NCBI RefSeq assembly: GCF_002836775.1
Contig: NZ_PJAQ01000043.1
Location: 185,350 to 249,349, forward strand
Direction of reading: 5' to 3'
DNA length: 64,000 nt
Source: Colwellia sp. 12G3
GTDB taxonomy: Bacteria; Pseudomonadota; Gammaproteobacteria; Enterobacterales; Alteromonadaceae
In this document: positions 1 through 8,519 of the stretch, piece by piece
How the letters are laid out: the number at the start of each line of letters is the position of its first letter
Position numbering within the stretch: the first letter of the stretch is position 1
Position numbers and translations under genes: made by a program
Notes under the pieces: model-generated
What the model saw: the letters and a program-made list of their open reading frames with translations, nothing else
Databases searched by the model: none
Told to the model about the DNA's origin: nothing

Positions 1-1584
1 TGTTTTCATAATGCTATTCATCAGCAACAGCCATTTCACCTTAAAACTGTGTTAATACAACCTGCAGGTCATAAGGTTAAGGTTGAGATTATTGCAGAGG
101 TTGAGCGAGATACTAATGGCAAAGCACTAGCGGTATTTGGTGTATATAAAGATATTACGCGTAATGAAGACTTATTTGAAAAATTAAAGCTATTAGCAAT
201 GGTTAATTTTACTATAAAAGTGCCTATATTTTTTATTGATGATAATGATAATGTTGTTTATCAAGACATATCGCCCCATTATGACGGGGCTAGTGCGGTA
301 CTCTTTAATTATATAAATTTTAGTATTACTGAATATATGGAATATAAAAAACAAGCGAAGAAACAAGGACAAATTAAAGAAAATAATGTCAGTTTTGATA
401 AGTATACTTCAGTGTTTGACTTGTCGGTTACTTATGAAAGTGATGAAGGTATCTATATTTGGATCGTTGAGAATGTTACTGACAAATTTCGTACAGAGCA
501 GCAACAAGTGATTTCTAATCGCTTAGCTTTGTTAGGAAATACTTTTGGTAATGTATCTCATGATATTAATAATGTATTAGGTGTTGCTCTTGGTGCCATT
601 GAAATGTTGGAGATAAAATTCTCTCGCGGTGAAAAAGATATCTCTTCATACATAGATAGGGTCAAAAATGCGATAGATAAAGGCAAAGATGTTACCGAGA
701 GATTATTAGCTTTTACCCGTAAGCCGACGATAAAAGTGGTTAGTTTTGACCCTATTCAAGATATTTACGAGAATCAATATTTGTTTAAGCAGTTGTTGTT
801 AAGTACTATTAATGTCACCTTTAAATTTGAACCTATGCACTGCTTGATAAATTTCCCTCAAGGGGAGTTCATAAATATTTTATTAAATTTAGTGCTCAAT
901 GCTCAAGATGCTATCCAAGAAAAAGGGCTCAGTGGTCAAATAGAAATTTCAGCAAATTTACTGGATAATAATCGTTTAGAAATTCACGTGAAAGATAGTG
1001 GTGTTGGTATTGAAAAAGAGAACATAACTAAAATATTTGACCCTTTTTACAGTTCAAAGTCAGTAAATAAAGGCAATGGTATTGGCTTAGCAAATGTTTA
1101 TAGTACTATGTATAAGCATAATGGTCTAATTCAAGTTGAAGGCTCTAGTGATATTGGTGGCGCGCACTTTACCCTTGTTTTTAAATGCAAAGTATTAAAA
1201 GAAAAATATTTACCTAAAGAGGCAATATCCTCCTCTCTAAGTTATCAAAATACTAATATTTTAGTGCTCGATGATGAAATAAGTATTGCTGAATTTGTCG
1301 CCCTGTTTTTAGATAGCAAGGGAGCGAATGTGGTTGTTGCTAATAATAAAGAGCAACTAATAGAAAAAATCAATGGTGATATTGTCTTTGATATTTTCAT
1401 TACAGATATGATTTTACCTGACTTATCTGGTAAGGAGGCCGTCAATATGGTTTTAGAGAAATTTCCTGATATTAATATATTTTCAATTAGTGGCTATATT
1501 GCCATCGAAGATAGGAGCTGGGATTACCCTGTACTTAGGAAGCCATTTAATTCAAAAGAGTTAGCTGAATTTTTAGCTATTTAA
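1..1584 (+). CDS. hybrid sensor histidine kinase with C-terminal receiver (5' end outside window)
   Basis: The reading frame is open to base 1, so the N-terminus lies outside the window; the GTG at 49 is internal. The visible part begins in the end of a PAS/PAC domain (GVYKDITR), followed by a second, weaker PAS-like stretch. A kinase core follows: H-box with HDINNVLG, N-box NLVLNAQDAI, G1 DSGVGI, F-box DPFYSSK and G2 GNGIGLANV. A receiver domain (LVLDDE, phosphoacceptor Asp in FITDMILPD, Lys in LRKPF) closes the protein. No membrane segment is visible in this part. It lies 29 bp upstream of a receiver-GGDEF-Hpt gene on the same strand, which suggests a joint phosphorelay. The signal sensed cannot be told from the sequence. 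Confidence 0.9.
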   Translation, partial: CFHNAIHQQQPFHLKTVLIQPAGHKVKVEIIAEVERDTNGKALAVFGVYKDITRNEDLFEKLKLLAMVNFTIKVPIFFIDDNDNVVYQDISPHYDGASAVLFNYINFSITEYMEYKKQAKKQGQIKENNVSFDKYTSVFDLSVTYESDEGIYIWIVENVTDKFRTEQQQVISNRLALLGNTFGNVSHDINNVLGVALGAIEMLEIKFSRGEKDISSYIDRVKNAIDKGKDVTERLLAFTRKPTIKVVSFDPIQDIYENQYLFKQLLLSTINVTFKFEPMHCLINFPQGEFINILLNLVLNAQDAIQEKGLSGQIEISANLLDNNRLEIHVKDSGVGIEKENITKIFDPFYSSKSVNKGNGIGLANVYSTMYKHNGLIQVEGSSDIGGAHFTLVFKCKVLKEKYLPKEAISSSLSYQNTNILVLDDEISIAEFVALFLDSKGANVVVANNKEQLIEKINGDIVFDIFITDMILPDLSGKEAVNMVLEKFPDINIFSISGYIAIEDRSWDYPVLRKPFNSKELAEFLAI

Positions 1585-1613
1585 TAATTTGTTTGTAGTC
1601 TGGTGACTGTTTT

Positions 1614-2972
1614 ATGATGTTAGAGAAAGAATATAGAATACTGGTTGTTGATGATGCTAAAGATACTCAGATGTTATTGGAGTTTGATCTTAGCGCCGCT
1701 GGTTACCAAGTCACATGTTGTGATTGTGGTGAAGATGCGCTCGAGTCTATGGAAACACAAGAGGTTGATCTTATTTTACTGGACATGTATATGCCAGGGC
1801 TTTCGGGATTAGAAACATTAGCTAGAATAAAGGCACAAGCCATTAGTGCTGAAATACCTGTTATTATGTTATCTGCTTCAACGGATGAAGATGAAGTTGT
1901 TGCTGCTTTAGAATTAGGGGCAGGTGATTATGTTGCAAAACCTTATGTTGCAAAAGTACTTCTTGCTCGAATGAGAACAGCGATCCGGTTAAAAGAAAAA
2001 ACAGCTCAACTTGAATATTTGGCCAAGACTGACTTTCTAACGGGTATTAATAATAGGGGAAGTTTTTTTGAATTAAGTAATAATGCTATCAGTTTAGCAA
2101 AGAGAGCAGGGCAATCTTTAGTTGTAGCAATGTTTGATATCGATTTTTTTAAACAAGTAAATGATAATTATGGACATGATGCTGGTGATCAAGTGCTGCT
2201 TGCCTTTAGTCAAGGTATGATAGAAGTCTTTCGGGGCTATGATATTATCGGTAGAGTTGGTGGTGAAGAGTTTGCTGTGTGCTTACCTAATACTAGTAGA
2301 GAAAATGCTAATCTTGCTTGTGAGAGGTTTCGAAATTTTATAGAGCAACTCAGTGTTAGAATTATCAGTGACAATAACGTTGAAACAGAAATTCATATTA
2401 CGGTCAGTATTGGTCTAGTATTAGCTCAAAATGACTCATTAACCATTGATGAATTATTAAAATTAGCAGACAGCGCACTTTATTACGCTAAAGAACACGG
2501 CCGTAACCAAGTAGTTGATGCCATCATTCTTGCAACGACAGATGAAAGTGACAATATAGTCGTTAGTTTAATGAATACTGATGAAATAGATAACAATAAC
2601 CTTTTGCAGGACAGTGTAATTATGACGAACTTTGATGGAATCGACTTTGATGTCGGTGTGAGCAATGTATTAGGGGATGAAGATTTATTCAAAGAAATTT
2701 TAGTCATGTTTTATCAAGATCATCATCTCGATGGGGATAAATTACAAAGCGCAATACAGGAGCAAGATATAGACTCGGTCAAACACATTGCTCACACACT
2801 AAAAGGTGTTGCATGCTCTGTTGGTGCTATGGATTTATTTGAAGTAACTAAAGCACTTGATATAGCGGTTAATGATGATAAGCAGGAAGATTTTACTCGC
2901 TTATTTTCACAGCTATCACCAGAGATTAACCGAGTGATGCAAGGAATAAAATTACAGTTGGATGTTAGTTAA
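1614..2972 (+). CDS. response regulator with receiver, GGDEF and C-terminal Hpt domains
   Basis: This 452-residue protein has three modules. Residues 8-125 form a receiver with probable phosphoacceptor Asp57 (LILLDMYMPG) and Lys109. Residues about 135-305 form a diguanylate cyclase with intact GGEEF at 216-220 and an RxxD product-inhibition site at 207-210, so it should make cyclic di-GMP and be feedback controlled. Residues about 345-450 form an Hpt domain with His394 in HTLKG. An Hpt behind a GGDEF is uncommon and could take phosphate from the receiver of the upstream hybrid kinase. Two ATGs stand in tandem at 1614 and 1617 with no strong ribosome site, so the start could be either. It probably shares an operon with the kinase. 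Confidence 0.92.
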   Translation: MMLEKEYRILVVDDAKDTQMLLEFDLSAAGYQVTCCDCGEDALESMETQEVDLILLDMYMPGLSGLETLARIKAQAISAEIPVIMLSASTDEDEVVAALELGAGDYVAKPYVAKVLLARMRTAIRLKEKTAQLEYLAKTDFLTGINNRGSFFELSNNAISLAKRAGQSLVVAMFDIDFFKQVNDNYGHDAGDQVLLAFSQGMIEVFRGYDIIGRVGGEEFAVCLPNTSRENANLACERFRNFIEQLSVRIISDNNVETEIHITVSIGLVLAQNDSLTIDELLKLADSALYYAKEHGRNQVVDAIILATTDESDNIVVSLMNTDEIDNNNLLQDSVIMTNFDGIDFDVGVSNVLGDEDLFKEILVMFYQDHHLDGDKLQSAIQEQDIDSVKHIAHTLKGVACSVGAMDLFEVTKALDIAVNDDKQEDFTRLFSQLSPEINRVMQGIKLQLDVS

Positions 2973-3017
2973 TTGAAACTCTGTTTAGGGGCGTTCAAGT
3001 AGAAATTAGGTAATAGT

Positions 3018-3323
3018 CTATTCGTCTATTAGTAAGCTAATATCAGTTACAGGAACGCAACAACAAGGTAAAATTTCATTGTCACCAACAAAAGCTAAAG
3101 GCTCACCTAAAGGGTAGTTTATTTCACCTTCTATAAGTGTTATTCGACATGCACCACAAAACCCATCACGGCAATGATAATGTACTTCTACATTAGCCGA
3201 CTCTAAACAATCAAGTAATGTCTGCTCATTATTTTCATAATGAACGACTTTCCCCTGAACATTTATTTTCGGCATCAATTTAATGACATCATTCAAATTT
3301 TGAGACGCATGTATTACTTTCAT
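3018..3323 (-). CDS. yfaE: 2Fe-2S ferredoxin, NrdB-associated (YfaE-like)
   Basis: This 101-residue plant-type ferredoxin has cluster cysteines in a C-x4-C-x2-C pattern (HCRDGFCGACR) and a fourth in LPCCC near residue 90. In Enterobacteria the homologue YfaE feeds electrons to NrdB to maintain or rebuild the diferric-tyrosyl radical cofactor. Its place as the last gene of the nrdA-nrdB-ferredoxin operon, 45 bp after nrdB, supports the same role here. The length is slightly above the E. coli protein. Confidence 0.9.
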   Translation of the reverse strand: MKVIHASQNLNDVIKLMPKINVQGKVVHYENNEQTLLDCLESANVEVHYHCRDGFCGACRITLIEGEINYPLGEPLAFVGDNEILPCCCVPVTDISLLIDE

Positions 3324-3368
3324 TCTTATTAAATAGTCTTAACTAAGGCAAATGCCATTTGTCTTTTC

Positions 3369-4499
3369 TTACAAGTCAAAATCGTCAAAGTCGTCTGCAG
3401 CGACTGAAGAATCAACTTGTCCAACTAAATAGCTTGATATTTCCGTTTCTTGTGGAGCAACTTGCACGTTATCGCTAACAAGGTAGGAGTTCATCCAAGG
3501 CAAAGGGTTACTCTTAATGTCATAAGGCGCATCAAAACCGATAGCAGTTAAACGTTGATTAGAAATATATTCGATATATTGATTTAAGATATCAGCATTA
3601 AGACCGATCATTGAACCATCTTTAAATAAATACTGAGCCCATTCTTTTTCTTGTTCAACAACATCTAAAAATATCTGTAAACCCTCATCACGAAGTTCTT
3701 CACTAATCAGTTTCATTTCAGGATCATCTTTACCTGATTTCCAATTATTAAGAATATGTTGAGTGCCCGTTAAATGAAGTGCTTCGTCGCGAGCAATCAA
3801 TTTTATAATTTTGGCATTGCCTTCAAGTAACTCACGTTCAGCAAAAGCAAATGAACAAGCAAAACTTACGTAAAAACGAATAGCTTCTAACGCATTAACC
3901 GAACAAACAGCAAGGAATAAACGTTCTTTAAGTTTTCTGGTGGTTACTTCAACTGTTCTGCCTTCAACTTCATACGTACCTTCACCTTGTGATTGAAGTA
4001 ACTGTGTTGTAAGAATTACATCATCGAAGTATTTAGCAATACTAGAAGCACGTTTTAAAATCGCAGGATTCACGATAATATCATCGAATATCTCACCCGG
4101 TTCAGTAAATAAATTACGTAAAATATGGGTGTAAGAACGTGAATGAATGGTTTCACTAAAGGCCCATGTTTCTACCCATGTCTCTACTTCAGGTAAGGAT
4201 ACTAAAGGTAAAAACACTGCATTTACCGAGCGAGCAGCCATTGAATCTAATAGAGTCTGGTATTTTAAGTTAGATATAAAGATGTGTTTTTCAGAATCTG
4301 TTAGGCTCTGCCAATCAGCTCTATCTTTTGATACATCGACTTCTTCAGGACGCCAAAAGAAACTAAGTTGTTTTTCAATTAATTTTTCAAACGCCATAAA
4401 ACGCTGTTGATCATAGCGAGATACGTTAACACTATTGCCTAGAAACATTGGTTCTAGTAGTGCGTTATTAGGTGTTTGGTTAAACGTAGTATACGTCAT
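3369..4499 (-). CDS. nrdB: ribonucleoside-diphosphate reductase class Ia, beta subunit
   Basis: This 376-residue small subunit houses the diiron centre and stable tyrosyl radical that start ribonucleotide reduction in NrdA. The segment [13 protein letters not shown] holds iron ligands Glu116 and His119 and radical Tyr123, one residue offset from the E. coli numbering. A further ligand pair lies in RDEALH. The C-terminal tail ending DDFDDFDL is acidic, as expected for the NrdA-docking peptide. It lies 107 bp behind nrdA; a hairpin sits in that gap. Confidence 0.97.
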   Translation of the reverse strand: MTYTTFNQTPNNALLEPMFLGNSVNVSRYDQQRFMAFEKLIEKQLSFFWRPEEVDVSKDRADWQSLTDSEKHIFISNLKYQTLLDSMAARSVNAVFLPLVSLPEVETWVETWAFSETIHSRSYTHILRNLFTEPGEIFDDIIVNPAILKRASSIAKYFDDVILTTQLLQSQGEGTYEVEGRTVEVTTRKLKERLFLAVCSVNALEAIRFYVSFACSFAFAERELLEGNAKIIKLIARDEALHLTGTQHILNNWKSGKDDPEMKLISEELRDEGLQIFLDVVEQEKEWAQYLFKDGSMIGLNADILNQYIEYISNQRLTAIGFDAPYDIKSNPLPWMNSYLVSDNVQVAPQETEISSYLVGQVDSSVAADDFDDFDL

Positions 4500-4536
4500 G
4501 TGTTGATTCCTTTAGGACTACACAGCTGTAGTAGCA

Positions 4537-4567
4537 AAAGCCTAGTACTTTGCTAGGCTTTGTTTTT
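4537..4567. terminator. intercistronic hairpin between nrdA and nrdB
   Basis: Perfect 9-bp arms (4537-4545 and 4553-4561) enclose a 7-nt loop. On the plus strand a T-rich run follows; on the nrd (minus) strand only four T follow. In the nrd transcript it may act as a weak terminator or an RNA processing or stability element that sets the NrdA:NrdB ratio. Its function is inferred. Confidence 0.5.
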
Positions 4568-4606
4568 TATATTCAGTTTGAGATATAAGGGGATTAAGTA
4601 AAACGT

Positions 4607-6877
4607 TTAAATTTTACAAGCTCCACCAGCACAACTGTCATCTTCAATCTCAATGTCATCGCTGGCACCATCACGGGTGTTATGGTAATAAAGAGTTTTA
4701 ACACCCAATTTATAAGCCGTTAGTATGTCTTTTAAGATTTGCTTAACGGGTACTTTACCACCTTCAAATTTATTTGGGTCATAATTAGTGTTGGCCGATA
4801 TAGCTTGATCGACAAATTTTTGCATGATACCAACTAATTCTAAATAACCCTGATTACTTGGAATATTCCAGAGTAATTCATAGTTACCTTTCAGTCTTTC
4901 ATATTCAGGAACAACTTGCTTTAATACACCATCTTTGCTGGCTTTAATACTGATTAGACCACGAGGTGGCTCAATACCATTCGTTGCGTTAGATATTTGT
5001 GACGATGTTTCTGAAGGCATTAATGCAGATACAGTTGAGTTTCTTACGCCGTACTTTTTAATACTTTCACGTAAGCTCTCCCAATCAAGATGAAGTTGCT
5101 CACCAGTGATGTCATCGATTGCCTTTTTATAAGTATCAATCGGTAAAATCCCTTTCGATAAACGGGTTTCATCAAACTTAGGACATGCCCCTTGTTCTTT
5201 AGCTAATTGATTAGTCGCTTTTAATAAATAGAATTGAATCGCTTCAAAGGTACGATGCGTTAAGTTATTTGCACTACCGTTTGAATAGTAAAGACCATTT
5301 TTAGCAAGGTAATATGCATAATTAATAACGCCTATACCCAACGTTCTACGTGCCATACTGGCACTTTTCGCAGCAGCAATAGGATAATCTTGATAATCTA
5401 ATAAACTATCTAAAGCGCGAACGGCTAAATCAGCTAACCCTTCTAATTCATCTAATGAATCGATAGCACCGAGGTTAAATGCCGATAAGGTACAAAGGGC
5501 AATTTCGCCATTCTCATCATTAATATCATTCATCGGTTTAGTGGGTAAAGCTATCTCTAAACACAAGTTACTCTGACGAATAGCGGCTTTAGTTGGTTCA
5601 AATGGGCTATGCGTATTGCAGTGATCAACATTTTGTAGGTAGATACGACCAGTGCTTGCACGCTCTTGAGCAAATAAGGTAAATAGTTCAATAGCTTTAA
5701 TACGTTTTTTACGAATAGAGTCGTCGTTTTCATATTGTTCATATAAACGTTCAAACTTTTCTTGGTCTTCAAAAAAAGCATCATAAAGTCCTGGAACATC
5801 GCTAGGACTAAATAAGGTAATAGAGCCACCTTTAATTAAACGTTGATACATCAGCTTATTAAATTGCACACCGTAATCTAGATGACGTACACGATTTTCT
5901 TCTACGCCACGGTTATTTTTAAGTACTAATAAACTTTCAACTTCAAGATGCCACAAAGGATAAAATAATGTAGCCGCGCCACCGCGTACCCCACCTTGTG
6001 AACAACTTTTAACAGCGGTTTGGAAATGCTTAAAGAAAGGTATACATCCTGTATGAAATGCTTCACCATTTCTTATAGTACTACCTAAAGCACGAATGCG
6101 ACCTGCATTTACACCTATACCAGCGCGTTGAGATACATACTTAACGATAGCGCTTGATGTCGCATTGATTGAATCTAAACTATCGCCACATTCAATTAAT
6201 ACACAAGATGAGAATTGACGTGTTGGTGTACGAACACCAGCCATAATGGGTGTAGGTAATGATATTTTAAAACGGGAAATTGCGTGATAAAAATTTTCTA
6301 CATAAGTTAAGCGAGTATCAGCGGGGTATTTAGCAAATAAACAGGCCGCCACTAAAATATATAGAAACTGAGCACTTTCGTAAATTTCACCAGTCACTCG
6401 GTTTTGTACTAAATACTTACCTTCAAGTTGTTTCATGGCAGCATAACTGAAGTTTAGATCGCGACTATGGTCCATAAAACTGGCCATATGTTCAAAGTCA
6501 TCTTTAGTATAATCTGCTAATAAGTGTTGATCGTATTTGCCAGCTTCAACTAATTTTACCACATGATCATAAAGAGCTGGTGGCTCGAATTGTCCATAAG
6601 CTTTTTTACGTAAATGAAAGACAGCTAAGCGAGCAGCTAAGTATTGATAGTCTGGAGTTTCCTCAGATATCAAGTCAGCAGCAGCTTTAATAATTGTTTC
6701 ATGAATATCTTCAGTTTTGATACCGTCATAAAACTGAATGTGAGATTTCAATTCAACTTGAGAAACTGATACGTGTTCTAAACCATCAGCAGCCCAAGCA
6801 ATAACTCGGTGGATTTTTTCTAAATCAATGGTTTCTTTTTTACCATTTCGTTTAGTTACAGAAAGGTTGTTATTCAT
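4607..6877 (-). CDS. nrdA: ribonucleoside-diphosphate reductase class Ia, alpha subunit
   Basis: This 756-residue catalytic subunit reduces ribonucleoside diphosphates to deoxy forms for DNA synthesis. Residues 5-95 form an ATP-cone that senses ATP/dATP for overall activity control. The active-site cysteines are visible in RQFSSCVLIECGD, SNLCLEI and IALCTLSAFN, and the swinging redox pair is in the C-terminal tail DDSCAGGACKI. The Tyr-Tyr radical-transfer pair is in TLYYHN. Length and order match E. coli. It is the first gene of nrdA-nrdB-yfaE. Two NrdR-box-like sites lie 140-190 bp upstream, so repression by NrdR is likely. Confidence 0.97.
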   Translation of the reverse strand: MNNNLSVTKRNGKKETIDLEKIHRVIAWAADGLEHVSVSQVELKSHIQFYDGIKTEDIHETIIKAAADLISEETPDYQYLAARLAVFHLRKKAYGQFEPPALYDHVVKLVEAGKYDQHLLADYTKDDFEHMASFMDHSRDLNFSYAAMKQLEGKYLVQNRVTGEIYESAQFLYILVAACLFAKYPADTRLTYVENFYHAISRFKISLPTPIMAGVRTPTRQFSSCVLIECGDSLDSINATSSAIVKYVSQRAGIGVNAGRIRALGSTIRNGEAFHTGCIPFFKHFQTAVKSCSQGGVRGGAATLFYPLWHLEVESLLVLKNNRGVEENRVRHLDYGVQFNKLMYQRLIKGGSITLFSPSDVPGLYDAFFEDQEKFERLYEQYENDDSIRKKRIKAIELFTLFAQERASTGRIYLQNVDHCNTHSPFEPTKAAIRQSNLCLEIALPTKPMNDINDENGEIALCTLSAFNLGAIDSLDELEGLADLAVRALDSLLDYQDYPIAAAKSASMARRTLGIGVINYAYYLAKNGLYYSNGSANNLTHRTFEAIQFYLLKATNQLAKEQGACPKFDETRLSKGILPIDTYKKAIDDITGEQLHLDWESLRESIKKYGVRNSTVSALMPSETSSQISNATNGIEPPRGLISIKASKDGVLKQVVPEYERLKGNYELLWNIPSNQGYLELVGIMQKFVDQAISANTNYDPNKFEGGKVPVKQILKDILTAYKLGVKTLYYHNTRDGASDDIEIEDDSCAGGACKI

Positions 6878-7443
6878 GAAATACCTGCAAAGCGATTATT
6901 GTTATTGTTTATTATTCCTAATAAAAGGATCTAAAACGTCCCTAATAAAAAACCCCACATACGTATTAGAAATAAGTGACTAAATACGTAGTATTAAAAA
7001 TAACAACTGGGCATCAAATGCACAATATCTAGGGTTTTTTATAATTCTAGACACAAGATAGTGAGGTTTACCCTGTTTTGCAAGAGATAAAACAAGTTGA
7101 TCTTTGTGAATATTTTTGCCTTGTTTTTAGGGTTAGTGATGACTAACCTAGCAAGACTTTTTCATTTTGGAATTTACTAAAAGCAACGATTATTTTATTT
7201 TATTTAACGCTAATCATTTTGATAAATTATTTTTGTTAAATATTCATGTTCACTATAGTTAATTAATCTAAATAAAATAAACTACTTGTTTTACAGTGGT
7301 TTACGTGGATTTGACTGGTGTAGATTAATGTTTAAACAACTTGATTGTTTATACAACAATAATTCAACACTTAGCTGAAGCAATAGATTTATCACTAATG
7401 AGTACTCCTTCAGCTATATAGTAAGCATTATTCGTGAGTATTT
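6878..7443. other. intergenic region between ubiG and nrdA
   Basis: This 566-bp AT-rich gap carries the NrdR-like pair and the nrdA promoter region. An inverted repeat of TACGTAT-type arms lies around 6959-6990. A further 8-bp inverted repeat (AGCTGAAG at 7373-7380, CTTCAGCT at 7408-7415) lies just behind ubiG; it lacks a T-run, so it is only a weak terminator candidate. No gene is supported here. Confidence 0.6.
7020..7066 (-). promoter_or_regulatory. paired NrdR-box-like sites upstream of nrdA
   Basis: Two 16-bp sites at 7020-7035 and 7051-7066 match the palindromic NrdR consensus (acaCwAtATaTwGtgt) at about 13 and 12 of 16 positions. Their starts are 31 bp apart, the three-helical-turn spacing typical of functional NrdR pairs. 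They face nrdA, whose start is at 6877. Base matches and spacing are seen directly; repressor binding is inferred. Confidence 0.65.
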
Positions 7444-8184
7444 TTAAAGCTTTCGACAACACAATATATAATTGACATCAAGGGAGTCCGTTAGCTTATG
7501 ATTTCCAGTCATGGGATTGTAATGAATGCCACTCGCATCAATACACTTTAAATCATATTCTTCAGCCCAGCTAATCAGTTGTGATGGGCGAATAAACTTA
7601 TCATGGTCATGAGTACCATCAGGAACGATTTTGAGCAGTTTTTCTGCGGCAACAATGGCAAGTAGATAGGCTTTTATACTTTTGTTCAGGGTTGAAAAGA
7701 ATATCAAGCCTCCTGGTTTTACTAAAGTAGAACATGCTTGAATTACCGACGCTGGGTCAGGCACATGTTCTAACATTTCCATACAGGTCACTATATCGAA
7801 GCTGGCTGGATTTTTTACTGCTTTTTCTTCTGCAGTAATTTTTTCATAATTGATAGACAAGCCCGTTTCTAGGGCATGTAGTTTAGCGATATTTAACGGC
7901 TCACTACCCATATCAATACCTGTTACTTTAGAACCAAGTTTTGCAAGCGATTCAGACAATATACCGCCACCACAACCCACATCAATAACTTGCTTGTCAT
8001 AAAAACCATTACTTGAGTGAACATCATTAACCCCAAGAGCAATGTGTTGACTTATAAATTGCACTCTTAATGGGTTAATTTGATGCAAGGGCTTAAAATC
8101 ACCAGTTAAATCCCACCATTGACTAGCAACTTGCTCGAATTTTGCGATTTCATCTTCATTTACGTTAAGAGGTTTAGTTGACAT
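7444..8184 (-). CDS. ubiG: ubiquinone biosynthesis O-methyltransferase
   Basis: This 246-residue S-adenosylmethionine methyltransferase performs both O-methylation steps of ubiquinone synthesis. The SAM-binding motif I is [19 protein letters not shown] near residues 67-86, and the N-terminal [19 protein letters not shown] block is typical of UbiG. It stands back to back with gyrA, as in E. coli. Its own promoter should lie in the 335-bp gap shared with gyrA. Confidence 0.95.
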   Translation of the reverse strand: MSTKPLNVNEDEIAKFEQVASQWWDLTGDFKPLHQINPLRVQFISQHIALGVNDVHSSNGFYDKQVIDVGCGGGILSESLAKLGSKVTGIDMGSEPLNIAKLHALETGLSINYEKITAEEKAVKNPASFDIVTCMEMLEHVPDPASVIQACSTLVKPGGLIFFSTLNKSIKAYLLAIVAAEKLLKIVPDGTHDHDKFIRPSQLISWAEEYDLKCIDASGIHYNPMTGNHKLTDSLDVNYILCCRKL

Positions 8185-8519
8185 ATACTCACTACTTTAA
8201 ATTAACTTTCAATATCTCGATTCTAAACGAAAGTCATTTTTAAACAAAGGGGATAGATCAAATCTAGGCTTTTTAGGTGCTTTTTAGGTGCTTTTTTAAG
8301 CTGATCATTAGCCCTAAAAAAACCTTTAAATAAAGCTGTATGGCATCAACAATTTTTATGCTAGTATGCTGCGTTGATTACTATTATTAGTGTCTGTTAT
8401 ATAACAATTACATAACAATAAAATCTTTAAAATACTGTTTATTCAATACTAAAAATTAGCCTTGCTATATAAAAGAGTATTGTTAAGCAAAAGAATTAGT
8501 TAAGGGATACCATCGATTT
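8185..8519. repeat. ubiG/gyrA divergent region with 11-bp tandem repeat
   Basis: This 335-bp gap holds the divergent promoters for ubiG and gyrA. An 11-bp unit GCTTTTTAGGT is repeated head to tail from 8268 to 8297, with two full copies and a partial third. The gyrA ribosome site (AAGGGAT) lies a little further from the ATG than usual. Promoter hexamers could not be fixed with confidence. Confidence 0.55.

Noticed and set aside
5557-5829. 90-codon minus-strand frame inside nrdA
   Set aside because: It is an out-of-frame shadow of nrdA, low in complexity, with no family match.
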